In this document: positions 1-7,352 of the stretch, in pieces
Numbering within the stretch: position 1 is the first letter of the stretch
Layout of the letters: each line of letters begins with the position of its first letter
Source: JABWBJ01 sp035646395
GTDB lineage: Bacteria > Gemmatimonadota > Gemmatimonadetes > Gemmatimonadales > Gemmatimonadaceae
Direction: 5' to 3'
Length of the DNA: 25,283 bases
Assembly (NCBI GenBank): GCA_035646395.1
Contig: DASRPK010000289.1
Span: 1-25,283 of the forward strand
The notes under the pieces: generated by a model
The model's input: the letters and a program-made list of their open reading frames with translations, nothing else
Databases searched by the model: none
What the model was told of the DNA's origin: nothing
Position numbers and translations under genes: made by a program

Positions 1-312
1 CGCGGTCGAGCCACGGAGCTCATCATCTCCGGTGGGTTCAACATTTATCCCCGCGAAATCGAGGAGTTGCTGCTCGAACAGGACGGTGTCCGCGAAGCGG
101 CCGTCGTTGGCGCCCCGGACGAGCGCCGTGGCGAAGTTCCCGTGGCTTACGTCGTCGTGGATAGCGGTGTCGATGTCGACCGGCTCCGCGACCAGTGCAC
201 CCGGAGCCTCGCCTCGTTCAAGGCTCCCCGGGCCATCATCAAGGTCGAGGAATTGCCCCGGAACGCGATGGGCAAGCTGCAGAAGCATCTCCTGCCCGTG
301 CCGTCGGCGTGA
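1..312 (+). CDS. Acyl-CoA synthetase (MatB-like), C-terminal fragment
   Basis: This is the last 103 codons of an AMP-forming acyl-CoA synthetase; the reading frame is open to the left edge, so the start lies outside the window. The visible part is the mobile C-terminal domain. The A8 hinge motif reads GRATELIISGGFNIYPREIE at residues 2-21 of the fragment. The A10 motif PRNAMGKLQK near the end supplies the catalytic lysine for adenylation. Members join a carboxylic acid to CoA through an acyl-adenylate in the cytoplasm. The sequence resembles malonyl-CoA synthetase (MatB/ACSF3 type), and the overlapping downstream gene is a MatC-like permease, which supports malonate as substrate. The substrate pocket is not in the window, so another short or medium acid is possible. 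The stop codon overlaps the GTG start of the next gene by 3 nt. Confidence 0.85.
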   Translation, partial: RGRATELIISGGFNIYPREIEELLLEQDGVREAAVVGAPDERRGEVPVAYVVVDSGVDVDRLRDQCTRSLASFKAPRAIIKVEELPRNAMGKLQKHLLPVPSA

Positions 313-1556
313 GCCCGGCGATCCTTTCGCTCATCGCCCTGCTGGTGGCCATCGCCCTGTCGATGGCTTCAAAACTGAACGTCGGTGTGCTGGCCATGGC
401 GTTTGCCTGGCTGATCGGGACCTACGTTGCCGATTGGCGGGTGGAGCAGGTTGCCGCCGGCTTTCCGTCGTCGCTGTTCCTGACGCTGACCGGCGTCACG
501 CTCCTCTTCGCCCTCGCGGAGAGCAACGGAACGCTGGAGAGGGTGGCGCACCGCGCGGTGGGCCTCGCCCGCGGGAAAACGCGGCTCATTCCGATTCTGC
601 TGTTTCTGATCGCGTTCCTTCTGTCATCGGTCGGGCCGGGGGCAATCACGACGGTCGCATTGCTGATTCCCATAGCGATGGCGGTCGGGACGCGCGCCGG
701 TGTTCCGAAATTCCTGACTGCGCTTGCGGTGGCCAATGGCGCAAATGCCGGGAACCTGTCGCCGATCAGTGCCATCGGGATCGTCGCCAACACGAAGATG
801 GCCGAAGTCGGCCTGGGTGGTCACGAATTCAAGGTGTGGATGACCAACCTGTTCGCGCATGTGCTGGTGACGGCCGTCGCCTATGTCTTGTTAGGCGGTC
901 CGCGCCTGCAACCGGCCGCGAGCGGTAGCGCGACGGTGGTCGCCGAGCCGTTCGAGCGGAAGCACTGGCTGACGATCGCCATCATCACCGCGTGGATCGC
1001 GGGAGTCATCGGCTTGAAACTCAGCGTTGGCCTCGCCGCGTTCCTCGCGGTTTGCGTGCTGGTGCTGATTGGCGTGGCCGACGAGACGGCAGCGATGAAA
1101 CGCGTGCCGTGGGGCGTGATCATCATGGTCTGCGGCGTCACGGTCCTGATCGCCGTTCTCGAGAAGACGGGTGGCATGGACCTGTTCACGTCGATGCTCG
1201 CCCGTCTCGCGAACCCGGCGACGGTGAACGGCGTCGTGGCCTTCGTCACGGGGCTCATCTCGAGCTGGAGCAGCACGGCCGGCGTCGTCCTGCCCTCGTT
1301 CCTGCCGACGGTGCCGGGACTGGTGGAGAAAGTGGGTGGCGGCGATCCCCTGGCGGTGGCGCTGAGCATCAACGTCGGGTCAGCGATGGTGGACGTGTCA
1401 CCGCTGTCGACGTTAGGCGCGTTGTGTGTGGCGACGGTCGCGGATCCCGCCGAGGCGCGGGTGCTGTTCCGGCAGTTGTTGTTCTGGGGGCTCTCGATGA
1501 GTCTCGTGGCCGCGCTGTTGTGCCAGTTGTTCGCGGGGATTCTCGCTCGGGCTTAG
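309..1556 (+). CDS. MatC-like SLC13/dicarboxylate permease
   Basis: This 415-residue polytopic inner-membrane protein has about ten hydrophobic segments. The N-terminal half resembles the MatC N-terminal domain (Rhizobium malonate carrier type), with the conserved stretch AVANGANAGNLSPISAIG. The C-terminal half has a re-entrant-like segment SSWSSTAGVVLPSFLPTVPG followed by INVGSAMVDVSPLSTLGALC, typical of this carrier group. It probably imports malonate or a C4-dicarboxylate with a coupling ion. I chose the GTG at 309, which overlaps the stop of the synthetase (GTGA), because the longer reading frame upstream runs inside the synthetase gene and gives non-hydrophobic shadow sequence. The 3 nt overlap suggests translational coupling. 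Substrate identity is inferred from the neighbour and family resemblance. Confidence 0.85.
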   Translation: MSPAILSLIALLVAIALSMASKLNVGVLAMAFAWLIGTYVADWRVEQVAAGFPSSLFLTLTGVTLLFALAESNGTLERVAHRAVGLARGKTRLIPILLFLIAFLLSSVGPGAITTVALLIPIAMAVGTRAGVPKFLTALAVANGANAGNLSPISAIGIVANTKMAEVGLGGHEFKVWMTNLFAHVLVTAVAYVLLGGPRLQPAASGSATVVAEPFERKHWLTIAIITAWIAGVIGLKLSVGLAAFLAVCVLVLIGVADETAAMKRVPWGVIIMVCGVTVLIAVLEKTGGMDLFTSMLARLANPATVNGVVAFVTGLISSWSSTAGVVLPSFLPTVPGLVEKVGGGDPLAVALSINVGSAMVDVSPLSTLGALCVATVADPAEARVLFRQLLFWGLSMSLVAALLCQLFAGILARA

Positions 1557-1581
1557 CGTGTCTGGTCTTCCAAAGACTTTG

Positions 1582-1672
1582 ACACGGGGGTCACGGAGAT
1601 CACGGGGGCCAGCCTGATCATTCGAGAGCCGTCTCGTTAGGGTTGCCTCCGTGACCACCGTGATCTCCGTGT
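1582..1672. repeat. Imperfect inverted repeat built from 9-bp units
   Basis: Arms 1582-1614 and 1640-1672 match at 26 of 33 positions as an inverted repeat, separated by 25 nt. Each arm is itself a run of about three 9-bp units close to TCACGGAGA. It fills most of the spacer between the permease and the next gene. It could act as a transcript-end hairpin, but no clear U-tract follows. The rest of the 1557-1775 spacer shows nothing I can name. Confidence 0.7.
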
Positions 1673-1775
1673 TAAGGGCTTTTACGGGACCAGAGAACGA
1701 GCGGAGAAGGCCGTTTACGATGTCGACGCCAGTCGGTATTCCTGGAAGCCTTGGCCAACGCACTATCTTGCGCAC

Positions 1776-3098
1776 ATGACTGCACGCTACGTCGCCCTGA
1801 CACTGTTCGTTCCGGTGCTGTTTTCCTTGCAGCAGGCCGGCGCTCCCGAGATGGTAGGCAACGCCACGGTCGATTCGGCCGCGGTCGCGCGGTACTCCTA
1901 TGCACGTGCTACGGCCGCGCTCCGTCGCAATGACCTGACTGCCGCGCGCTTCGAGGCGGGGCGGGCGGCGAAGGCGTGGCCGACACAGCCCGCGTACCAA
2001 TGGGCGCGGGTCGCCATCGGGGTGCGGATGCGTGACACCGCCACGGTGCTCGATGCGTTGACTCGTTATGCAGACCTGGGGCTCGGCCGCAACCTGACCG
2101 CGGACACCGCCCTCGCGCGGTACCTGTCGCTGCCGGCCTTTCGCGACGTGGCGGCCCGCCATGCGGCCCAGTGGGCGCCGATCACGCGCGGGCGGGCGAT
2201 CATGGTGCTGCCCGACTCCACGTTTTTCCCGGAAGGCATGGATGTCGATACGCGAACAGGACTTTTTTACGTTACCAGCATCCGGCATCGCACCATCGCC
2301 GAATTGACGCCGCGGGGCGACTACATCCGGGAACTGCTGCCGCGGAGCGGCGTCGGGCTGGGGGCGATCCTCGGCGTTCGCGCCGATCCGCAGCGTGGTG
2401 TGTTATGGGTCACGATGTCGGGCATCCCCCAGATGGAGGGGTACCAGGGGAGCGACTCGCTCGTGCACGCGCTGCTGCGCATCAGCCTCCCCCAGGGAGA
2501 AATCGATGGCCGGTGGGACCTGCCGGTGACCGCCGGCAGCCACACGTTAGGCGACGTGGGCATCGGGCCGCTCGGCGACGTCTTTCTCAGCGATTCCCGC
2601 GACCCGGTGCTCTACCGCCTGCCGGCGGACGGCGGTGGGCTGCAGCCGATCAGCCATCCGCTGTTCCGGTCGCTGCAGGGCGTGGCGCCGGCCGCCGGCG
2701 CGCGGGTGGTGTTCGTCGCCGACTACTCGCACGGGATCCTGAAGGTCGACGTGATCTCGGGCGAGGTGACGCGCGTGGCGGACGCGCCCGGGTCTACGTC
2801 GTTAGGCTGCGACGGCCTGACCTGGCACGACGGCGCGTTGATCGCGGTCCAGAACGGCGTCATACCGCCCCGCGTAATGCGGTTCGAGCTCGACAGCACC
2901 TGGACGCGGTTCGTCCGGGCCGACGTGATCGACCGGAACCTGCCCACCGCCGACGAACCGACGATGGGGACGATGGTCGGCGAGAACTTCGTCTACGTCG
3001 CGAACAGCCAGTGGGAAAAATACGACGAGGCGGGGGGGCTGCGCCGAGGGGCGATGCTGCGCAAGCCGGTCCTGATGTCGGTGAGCGTTAGGCGCTGA
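1776..3098 (+). CDS. Exported TPR plus SMP-30/NHL-like beta-propeller protein
   Basis: The product has 440 residues. Residues 1-22 look like a signal peptide (hydrophobic TLFVPVLFSL, then QQAGA), so the protein is probably periplasmic. Residues 38-100 contain TPR-like helices (SYARATAALRRNDLTAARFEAG). From about residue 140 to the end, repeated beta-sheet blades appear, beginning with FPEGMDVDTRTGLFYVTSI, the type of motif seen in SMP-30/gluconolactonase and NHL propellers. Later blades include VGIGPLGDVFLSDS and RVVFVADYSHGILKVDV. No catalytic residues can be assigned with confidence, so the function (lactonase-like, or a scaffold) is open. The ATG at 1776 is the first start before the signal peptide; no Shine-Dalgarno sequence is visible. 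The final codons carry one copy of the GTTAGGC heptamer. It stands alone and converges on the peptidase gene. Confidence 0.8.
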   Translation: MTARYVALTLFVPVLFSLQQAGAPEMVGNATVDSAAVARYSYARATAALRRNDLTAARFEAGRAAKAWPTQPAYQWARVAIGVRMRDTATVLDALTRYADLGLGRNLTADTALARYLSLPAFRDVAARHAAQWAPITRGRAIMVLPDSTFFPEGMDVDTRTGLFYVTSIRHRTIAELTPRGDYIRELLPRSGVGLGAILGVRADPQRGVLWVTMSGIPQMEGYQGSDSLVHALLRISLPQGEIDGRWDLPVTAGSHTLGDVGIGPLGDVFLSDSRDPVLYRLPADGGGLQPISHPLFRSLQGVAPAAGARVVFVADYSHGILKVDVISGEVTRVADAPGSTSLGCDGLTWHDGALIAVQNGVIPPRVMRFELDSTWTRFVRADVIDRNLPTADEPTMGTMVGENFVYVANSQWEKYDEAGGLRRGAMLRKPVLMSVSVRR

Positions 3099-3107
3099 CA
3101 CAGAACC

Positions 3108-3220
3108 GCTGCGTGCTGATTGCTGATTGCTGCTGCATGTGCAGCGTGCTGGGGCTGGAGCTGGAGCAGCGTCACCCAGCACCAGGACGCAGCATGCAGC
3201 AGTAGCAATCAGCACGCAGC
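3108..3220. repeat. Palindromic intergenic element, copy 1
   Basis: A 113-bp element fills the gap between two convergent genes. Perfect 16-nt outer arms GCTGCGTGCTGATTGC (3108-3123, inverted at 3205-3220) continue inward with few mismatches to about 40 nt. The left arm has an extra GCTGATT unit. A second member of the same family lies at 7197-7341. The position between convergent 3' ends would suit a bidirectional terminator, but a REP/MITE-like element is equally possible. Confidence 0.85.
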
Positions 3221-3227
3221 CGGCGGT

Positions 3228-5345
3228 TCAGCTGGCAGGTGTGGTCGTAACTTTCAGATACTTGGCATACCAATCCAGGTACCGCTGGTACCGGTCCTTC
3301 TGGTACGACGGCAGCGTGATGCCGTGGTTCTGGTTCGGGTAGACGATGAGCTGCGTGTCGATCCCCTGGCTCTTGAGCGCCATGTACATCTGCTCACTCC
3401 CCGTGATCGGTACGTTCATGTCGCGTTCCCCCCCCATGAACAGCGTCGGCGTCTTGATCTTGTTCGCCTGCCAGAACGGATAGGAGACCTTGTCCCACAG
3501 CTCCTTGTTCGCCCACGGCTGCCCAAGCTCGGTGTCGTACTGGAAGATGTACTGGTCGGTGCCGTACATCGTCGTCTGCAGCGCGCTCCCGGCGCCGCTG
3601 GTCGCCGCCTTGAAGCGCGTCGTGGTGGCGATCGTGTAGTTGGTGAGGATGCCGCCGTAACTCCAGCCGCCGATGCCTAACCGCGTGGAGTCGGCCACCC
3701 CGGTCGCGACCGCGTGGTCGACGGCGGCGAGCAGGTCCTGGACCTCCTTGTTCCCCCAGTCGGCGTAGATCGCCTTCTGGTATTCGGCCCCGCGCCCGGC
3801 GCTGCCGCGGTAGTTCGCCGCCAGCACCACATACCCGTTCGCCGCGAACAGCTCGCGTTCGAAGCTGAACGCGTGCTGGTCCTGCGAATTGGGTCCGCCG
3901 TGGATGCGGAGGATGGTGGGGAAACGGGTGCCCGCCTTGTACGTCGGCGGCTTCACCATCAGCCCGTTGACCACCGTGCCGTCCTTGCCACGCGCCGAAA
4001 AATCCTCGGTCGTGCCAAGGGCGACGCCTTCCAGCCAGGCCGCGTTCTCCTTCGTCAGCGCCCGCAGGGCGTTGTTGTCGAGGGCGAAGATTTCGTTCGG
4101 CTGCGTGGCCAGGCCGGCCACGACGGCGATCCTCCCGTTAGGCGAAACGGCAAACGCAGCCACCGTCCGCCGGCCCTCGAGGAGCCGGGTGACCGATCCA
4201 TCGGCGACGCGGATGCGCGCCAGGTGGTTCGCGCGATCATCCTCGACCTGCGCCAGGACCGCCGTGCCGTCACTCGTCCAGACGGGCGATCCCACCGCGC
4301 GATCGAGTGCGACGGTTACGACGCGCTCTTCACCGCCCTCGACCGGGACGATGGCCAGCTTGTTCTGGCCGTACGCGAAGTACTTCGGTTCACTCCCCTG
4401 CAGGTACGCGATCACCTTGCCGTCGGGACTCCACGCCGGCCGGCCGCCATCGGGCCCGGCGAACTTCGTGAGCTGGCGGGGCTGCGCGGTGACTCTCGCC
4501 TCGACGACGTAAATGTTCGAATCGTTTTCCTTGTCGGGATCCGTTCCCCGCTCGGAAACGAACGCAATCCACTGGCCGTCGGGTGACCAGGCCGGATTGG
4601 TCTCGCTGTACTTCCCGCTCGTGAGCTGGTCGACCTTCTTCGATTCGACGTCGAACAGGAACAAGTGTCGGCGGCGATTGCCGAGGTATCCCTCGCCGTC
4701 CGCCTTGAATGCGTACCGGTCCACGACGATCGGGCTCGGCTGGCGCCGGATCGTCGTGTCAGTGGCCGGCGGACGGTTCGCGTCCGGATCAGGATCCTGC
4801 ACGCTGAGAATCAACCGCTTGCTGTCCGGCGACCACTCGTAGCCGCTAACGCCGCCGTTGACGTCGGTCAGCTTCTGCGCCTCACCACCGCTGCGATCGA
4901 GCAGGAAGACCTGAGCGCCGCGAGAGGTGGGCGTGATACCTCGCGACGACGTGTACGAGATGTACTTCCCGTCAGGACTGAATCGCGGCGATGCCTCTCC
5001 TTCCGGCGAATACGTCAGCCGCAATGTCTTGCTGCCGTCCCAGCGCTTGAGGTAGAGGTCGGACTCGCTGCGATCCCGGACCGAGTCAAGCTGGGACACG
5101 CTGTAGAGCACCCACTCTCCATCGGGCGAGATCTGGAGGTTGCCCACGGTCCGGACCCGATACATGTCCGTCAGGTTGAGCAGTCGCTTGCCGCCGGGCA
5201 GCGCCGGCGCGGGTTCTGCGCCTCCACGCCCAGCGGCGCCACCTCCTCCTCCGCCGCGCCCTCCCCGACCCTGCGCGGGGAGTTGATCAGCGGCGATCAG
5301 GTTGGCGAGAGCGAGAACAGCGAGGGCAGCGGCTCGAATACGCAT
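3228..5345 (-). CDS. Secreted S9 family prolyl oligopeptidase / acylaminoacyl-peptidase-like
   Basis: The protein has 705 residues, normal for the S9 family. Residues 1-25 form a signal peptide ending in LPAQG. A Gly/Arg-rich linker follows (about 26-43). Residues 50-440 form a beta-propeller with TolB/WD40-like blades (repeated WSPDG or FSPDG motifs at about 123, 171, 253 and 305). Residues 450-705 are an alpha/beta hydrolase with the nucleophile in GGWSYGG (Ser562), acid Asp642 in GGERDMNVP and His674 in NQNHG, so the catalytic triad is complete. Such enzymes cleave short peptides after proline or release N-acylated residues; here it would act in the periplasm or outside the cell, probably for peptide scavenging. 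It is the last gene of a minus-strand run and is separated from the phosphatase by a repeat-rich spacer, so a separate promoter is plausible. Confidence 0.95.
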   Translation of the reverse strand: MRIRAAALAVLALANLIAADQLPAQGRGGRGGGGGGAAGRGGAEPAPALPGGKRLLNLTDMYRVRTVGNLQISPDGEWVLYSVSQLDSVRDRSESDLYLKRWDGSKTLRLTYSPEGEASPRFSPDGKYISYTSSRGITPTSRGAQVFLLDRSGGEAQKLTDVNGGVSGYEWSPDSKRLILSVQDPDPDANRPPATDTTIRRQPSPIVVDRYAFKADGEGYLGNRRRHLFLFDVESKKVDQLTSGKYSETNPAWSPDGQWIAFVSERGTDPDKENDSNIYVVEARVTAQPRQLTKFAGPDGGRPAWSPDGKVIAYLQGSEPKYFAYGQNKLAIVPVEGGEERVVTVALDRAVGSPVWTSDGTAVLAQVEDDRANHLARIRVADGSVTRLLEGRRTVAAFAVSPNGRIAVVAGLATQPNEIFALDNNALRALTKENAAWLEGVALGTTEDFSARGKDGTVVNGLMVKPPTYKAGTRFPTILRIHGGPNSQDQHAFSFERELFAANGYVVLAANYRGSAGRGAEYQKAIYADWGNKEVQDLLAAVDHAVATGVADSTRLGIGGWSYGGILTNYTIATTTRFKAATSGAGSALQTTMYGTDQYIFQYDTELGQPWANKELWDKVSYPFWQANKIKTPTLFMGGERDMNVPITGSEQMYMALKSQGIDTQLIVYPNQNHGITLPSYQKDRYQRYLDWYAKYLKVTTTPAS

Positions 5346-5444
5346 TTGCTTCGCGATTTTGGGGTCGCCCTGAATCTGTTGTCCGGGACTGCGTACCCCA
5401 AGCCCGGAGCCCAGAGGCCAGATGTCGCGTGTCTGGACTCCACC

Positions 5445-5536
5445 CTGTATTCACGCTTTTTCGAAGGAGGGGTCAGAACAGGGTCAGAACAGGGTCTGAC
5501 CCCGGTCTGACCCCTTATTCTGTATTCAGGCTTTTT
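5445..5536. repeat. Palindromic GGGGTCAGA element flanked by 17-nt direct repeats
   Basis: The core at 5469-5514 opens with GGGGTCAGA and closes with TCTGACCCC. Inside it are two 11-bp units GGGTCAGAACA (5470-5491) followed by two 11-bp units GGTCTGACCCC (5493-5514). Direct repeats flank the core: CTGTATTCACGCTTTTT at 5445-5461 and CTGTATTCAGGCTTTTT at 5520-5536 (one mismatch). The right repeat includes the stop codon and last codons of the phosphatase gene. The remainder of the spacer (5346-5444) shows nothing assignable. Confidence 0.8.
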
Positions 5537-7064
5537 GCGCTCCTGGAGTGCCGTGCTCCACCACAAACGTCGCGGCTGTTTCCACCGGTGCCCCCGGCCG
5601 CCGGACGTAAGGAACCATCCGATAGTCCGTCGTCCAACGATCCGGCGTAAGCTCGCAACGAACATAGCCGCGCCGCGCATTGTGCCACCGCATGTTCGGA
5701 ACCGTCGTCTCGTAATTCAACAACTGGCCCCAACGATCGAAGCCATCGCCGCCCGATGAGATGGACGTGCCGATGAATTCGGTCGCGACTGTAGGGGTCT
5801 CCGGTTGCAACGCGTCGCGGGTGACGTCCATGACGAACGACGCGTGGATGTCGCCGGTGAGCACCACGATGTTCATCTGCTGCTGTCCCGCCATCCAGGC
5901 CAGCAGCCGGTCCCGGGCCGCCGGGTAGCCACTCCACGGGTCCATCGCGTGATACGTCGGCTGTGTCGGGTTCGGCACTCGGCTGAACGAGATCTGCTGC
6001 GCCAGCACGTTCCAGCGCGACTGCGACTGTTCGACGCCGCGCGTCAACCAGCGCTCCTGCGTGTCGCCTAACACGACGCGCTTCGGATCACTCCATTCGG
6101 CGCACGGCGCCTTGATCCCGTCCCCGCATGCCTGGTCGCTGCGATACTGCCTCGTGTCGAGGACGTGGAATCGCGCCAGCCGGCCGGCGTTTATGGTCCG
6201 GTAGAGGAGCATGTCAGGGCCCCTCGGGATGGACGCCTTCCGGAGTGGCTGGTGCTCATAATACGCCTGGTACGCGGCGGCACGCCTGACGAGAAAACTC
6301 CCCTGCTCGGCTTTGTCCTGCGGCGAGTCGCTGGCGTAGTTGTTCTCGACCTCGTGATCATCCCACGTCACGACCCACGGGAACGCGGCATGGGCCGCCT
6401 GCAGCATCGCGTCCTGCTTGTACAGTGCATAACGATTCCGGTACTGCTCGAGGGTCGTCGGTTCCCACGCCTGATGTCTCCGGAGCATGTTCCGCGCGTC
6501 CGGATTGGTGGCACCTTCGTAGGTGTAATCACCAAGGTGGGCGACCAGCTCGACGTCTTCCGCAGCGAGATGCTGATAGGCGGTGTACAGCCCCGCCTCG
6601 TAGTGCTGGCAGGAGACGAACGCGAAGCGAAACCGGTCCGGCGTCGCGTTGGCGGGTGGCGCGGTCCGTGTGCGTCCGACGGGACTTTCCGCGCCGCCGG
6701 CATCAAATCGATACCAGTACCACGCCGACGGCCGCAGTCCGTCGAGCTCCACATGGATCGAGTGGCCAAGGTCGGGGCGGGCAATGGTTGTCCCGCGCTT
6801 CACGACCGATTTCATCCCTTCGTCGGTTGCGACCTCCCAGCGCACGTTGATCGCCTCGGTTCCCATGCCCCCACCATTCAGTGGATCGGGCGCGAGCCTC
6901 GACCACAACACCGCGCCGTCAGCCGTCGGATCGCCGGACGCGATGCCGAGTGAAAAGGGGTTGGCCACAAAGCGCGGCCTGACCAGGACGGGAATCCGGG
7001 GGTAGCCAGCCAACGCAAGCCCGAACGCCGAGAGCTGCGCGACGAAATCGCGACGGGACGTCAT
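5526..7064 (-). CDS. phoD: PhoD-type alkaline phosphatase, Tat-exported
   Basis: This 512-residue metallophosphoesterase belongs to the PhoD group, which hydrolyses phosphate mono- and diesters using Fe and Ca. The N-terminus has a twin-arginine signal (SRRDFVAQLSAFGLALAG), so folded export to the periplasm or surface is expected. Residues 34-140 form the N-terminal beta domain (PFSLGIASGDPTADGAVLWSR). Metal-site motifs follow in order: FVSCQHYEAG with Cys152, LGDYTYEG with Asp179, TWDDHEVENNYA with Asp235/Asp236/His237, and VVLTGDIHASF with Asp405/His407. All the expected ligand motifs are present. The ATG at 7064 directly precedes the Tat motif; no Shine-Dalgarno sequence is evident. The last codons (QKA and stop) lie in a repeat shared with the spacer, so the original C-terminus may have been altered slightly. 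The role is phosphate acquisition from organic phosphate. Confidence 0.95.
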   Translation of the reverse strand: MTSRRDFVAQLSAFGLALAGYPRIPVLVRPRFVANPFSLGIASGDPTADGAVLWSRLAPDPLNGGGMGTEAINVRWEVATDEGMKSVVKRGTTIARPDLGHSIHVELDGLRPSAWYWYRFDAGGAESPVGRTRTAPPANATPDRFRFAFVSCQHYEAGLYTAYQHLAAEDVELVAHLGDYTYEGATNPDARNMLRRHQAWEPTTLEQYRNRYALYKQDAMLQAAHAAFPWVVTWDDHEVENNYASDSPQDKAEQGSFLVRRAAAYQAYYEHQPLRKASIPRGPDMLLYRTINAGRLARFHVLDTRQYRSDQACGDGIKAPCAEWSDPKRVVLGDTQERWLTRGVEQSQSRWNVLAQQISFSRVPNPTQPTYHAMDPWSGYPAARDRLLAWMAGQQQMNIVVLTGDIHASFVMDVTRDALQPETPTVATEFIGTSISSGGDGFDRWGQLLNYETTVPNMRWHNARRGYVRCELTPDRWTTDYRMVPYVRRPGAPVETAATFVVEHGTPGAQKA

Positions 7065-7070
7065 TGTGGA

Positions 7071-7098
7071 TCGTGACTCGTGACTGGTGACTCGGCAC
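7071..7098. repeat. Short 7-bp tandem array
   Basis: Four consecutive 7-mers, TCGTGAC, TCGTGAC, TGGTGAC and TCGGCAC, lie just upstream of the phosphatase start. This may overlap its promoter or leader. No clear -35/-10 pair was seen nearby. Confidence 0.6.
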
Positions 7099-7196
7099 TG
7101 AATCGCCGAGCTCCGAAACTACTGACCGAGCTGCAGCCCCGCGAATACAGAAGGCAAAGTCTCTGTCACGATGCGGCCGGCTCCGATCACGGCGTG

Positions 7197-7341
7197 GCTG
7201 CGTGCTGATTCCTGATTGCTGCAGCTGCGACTGCGTGCTAGTGCTAGTGCTGCTACTAGTAGCTGGTGCTTATGGCTGGTGCACGCAGCACCAGCTCCAG
7301 GACGATGCACTTGCAGTAGCAATCAGCAATCAGCACGCAGC
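7197..7341. repeat. Palindromic intergenic element, copy 2
   Basis: A 145-bp relative of the element at 3108-3220 sits between the cyclase stop and the phosphatase start. The outer arms begin GCTGCGTGCTGATT and pair over about 24 nt with one mismatch. The right half shares CAGGACG and GCAGTAGCAATCAG with copy 1, and the centre has an extra GCTGGTGC-rich insert. The rest of the 7099-7352 spacer has no recognisable gene. Confidence 0.85.
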
Positions 7342-7352
7342 GGGTTCCGGAC

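Noticed and set aside
1413..2288. 291-codon minus-strand frame spanning the 1557-1775 spacer
   Set aside because: It overlaps two supported plus-strand genes and has shadow composition; the spacer itself shows only the inverted repeat.
3108..3220. Possible tRNA or small structured RNA gene
   Set aside because: The fold is a single long hairpin with a related copy elsewhere; there is no cloverleaf, CCA end or T-loop sequence.
3714..4586. 290-codon plus-strand frame across the S9 peptidase gene
   Set aside because: It is antisense to a complete catalytic protein and has low-complexity Arg/Val composition.
5469..5514. Possible CRISPR array
   Set aside because: The repeats are 11 bp, adjacent and without spacers, and no cas gene is near.
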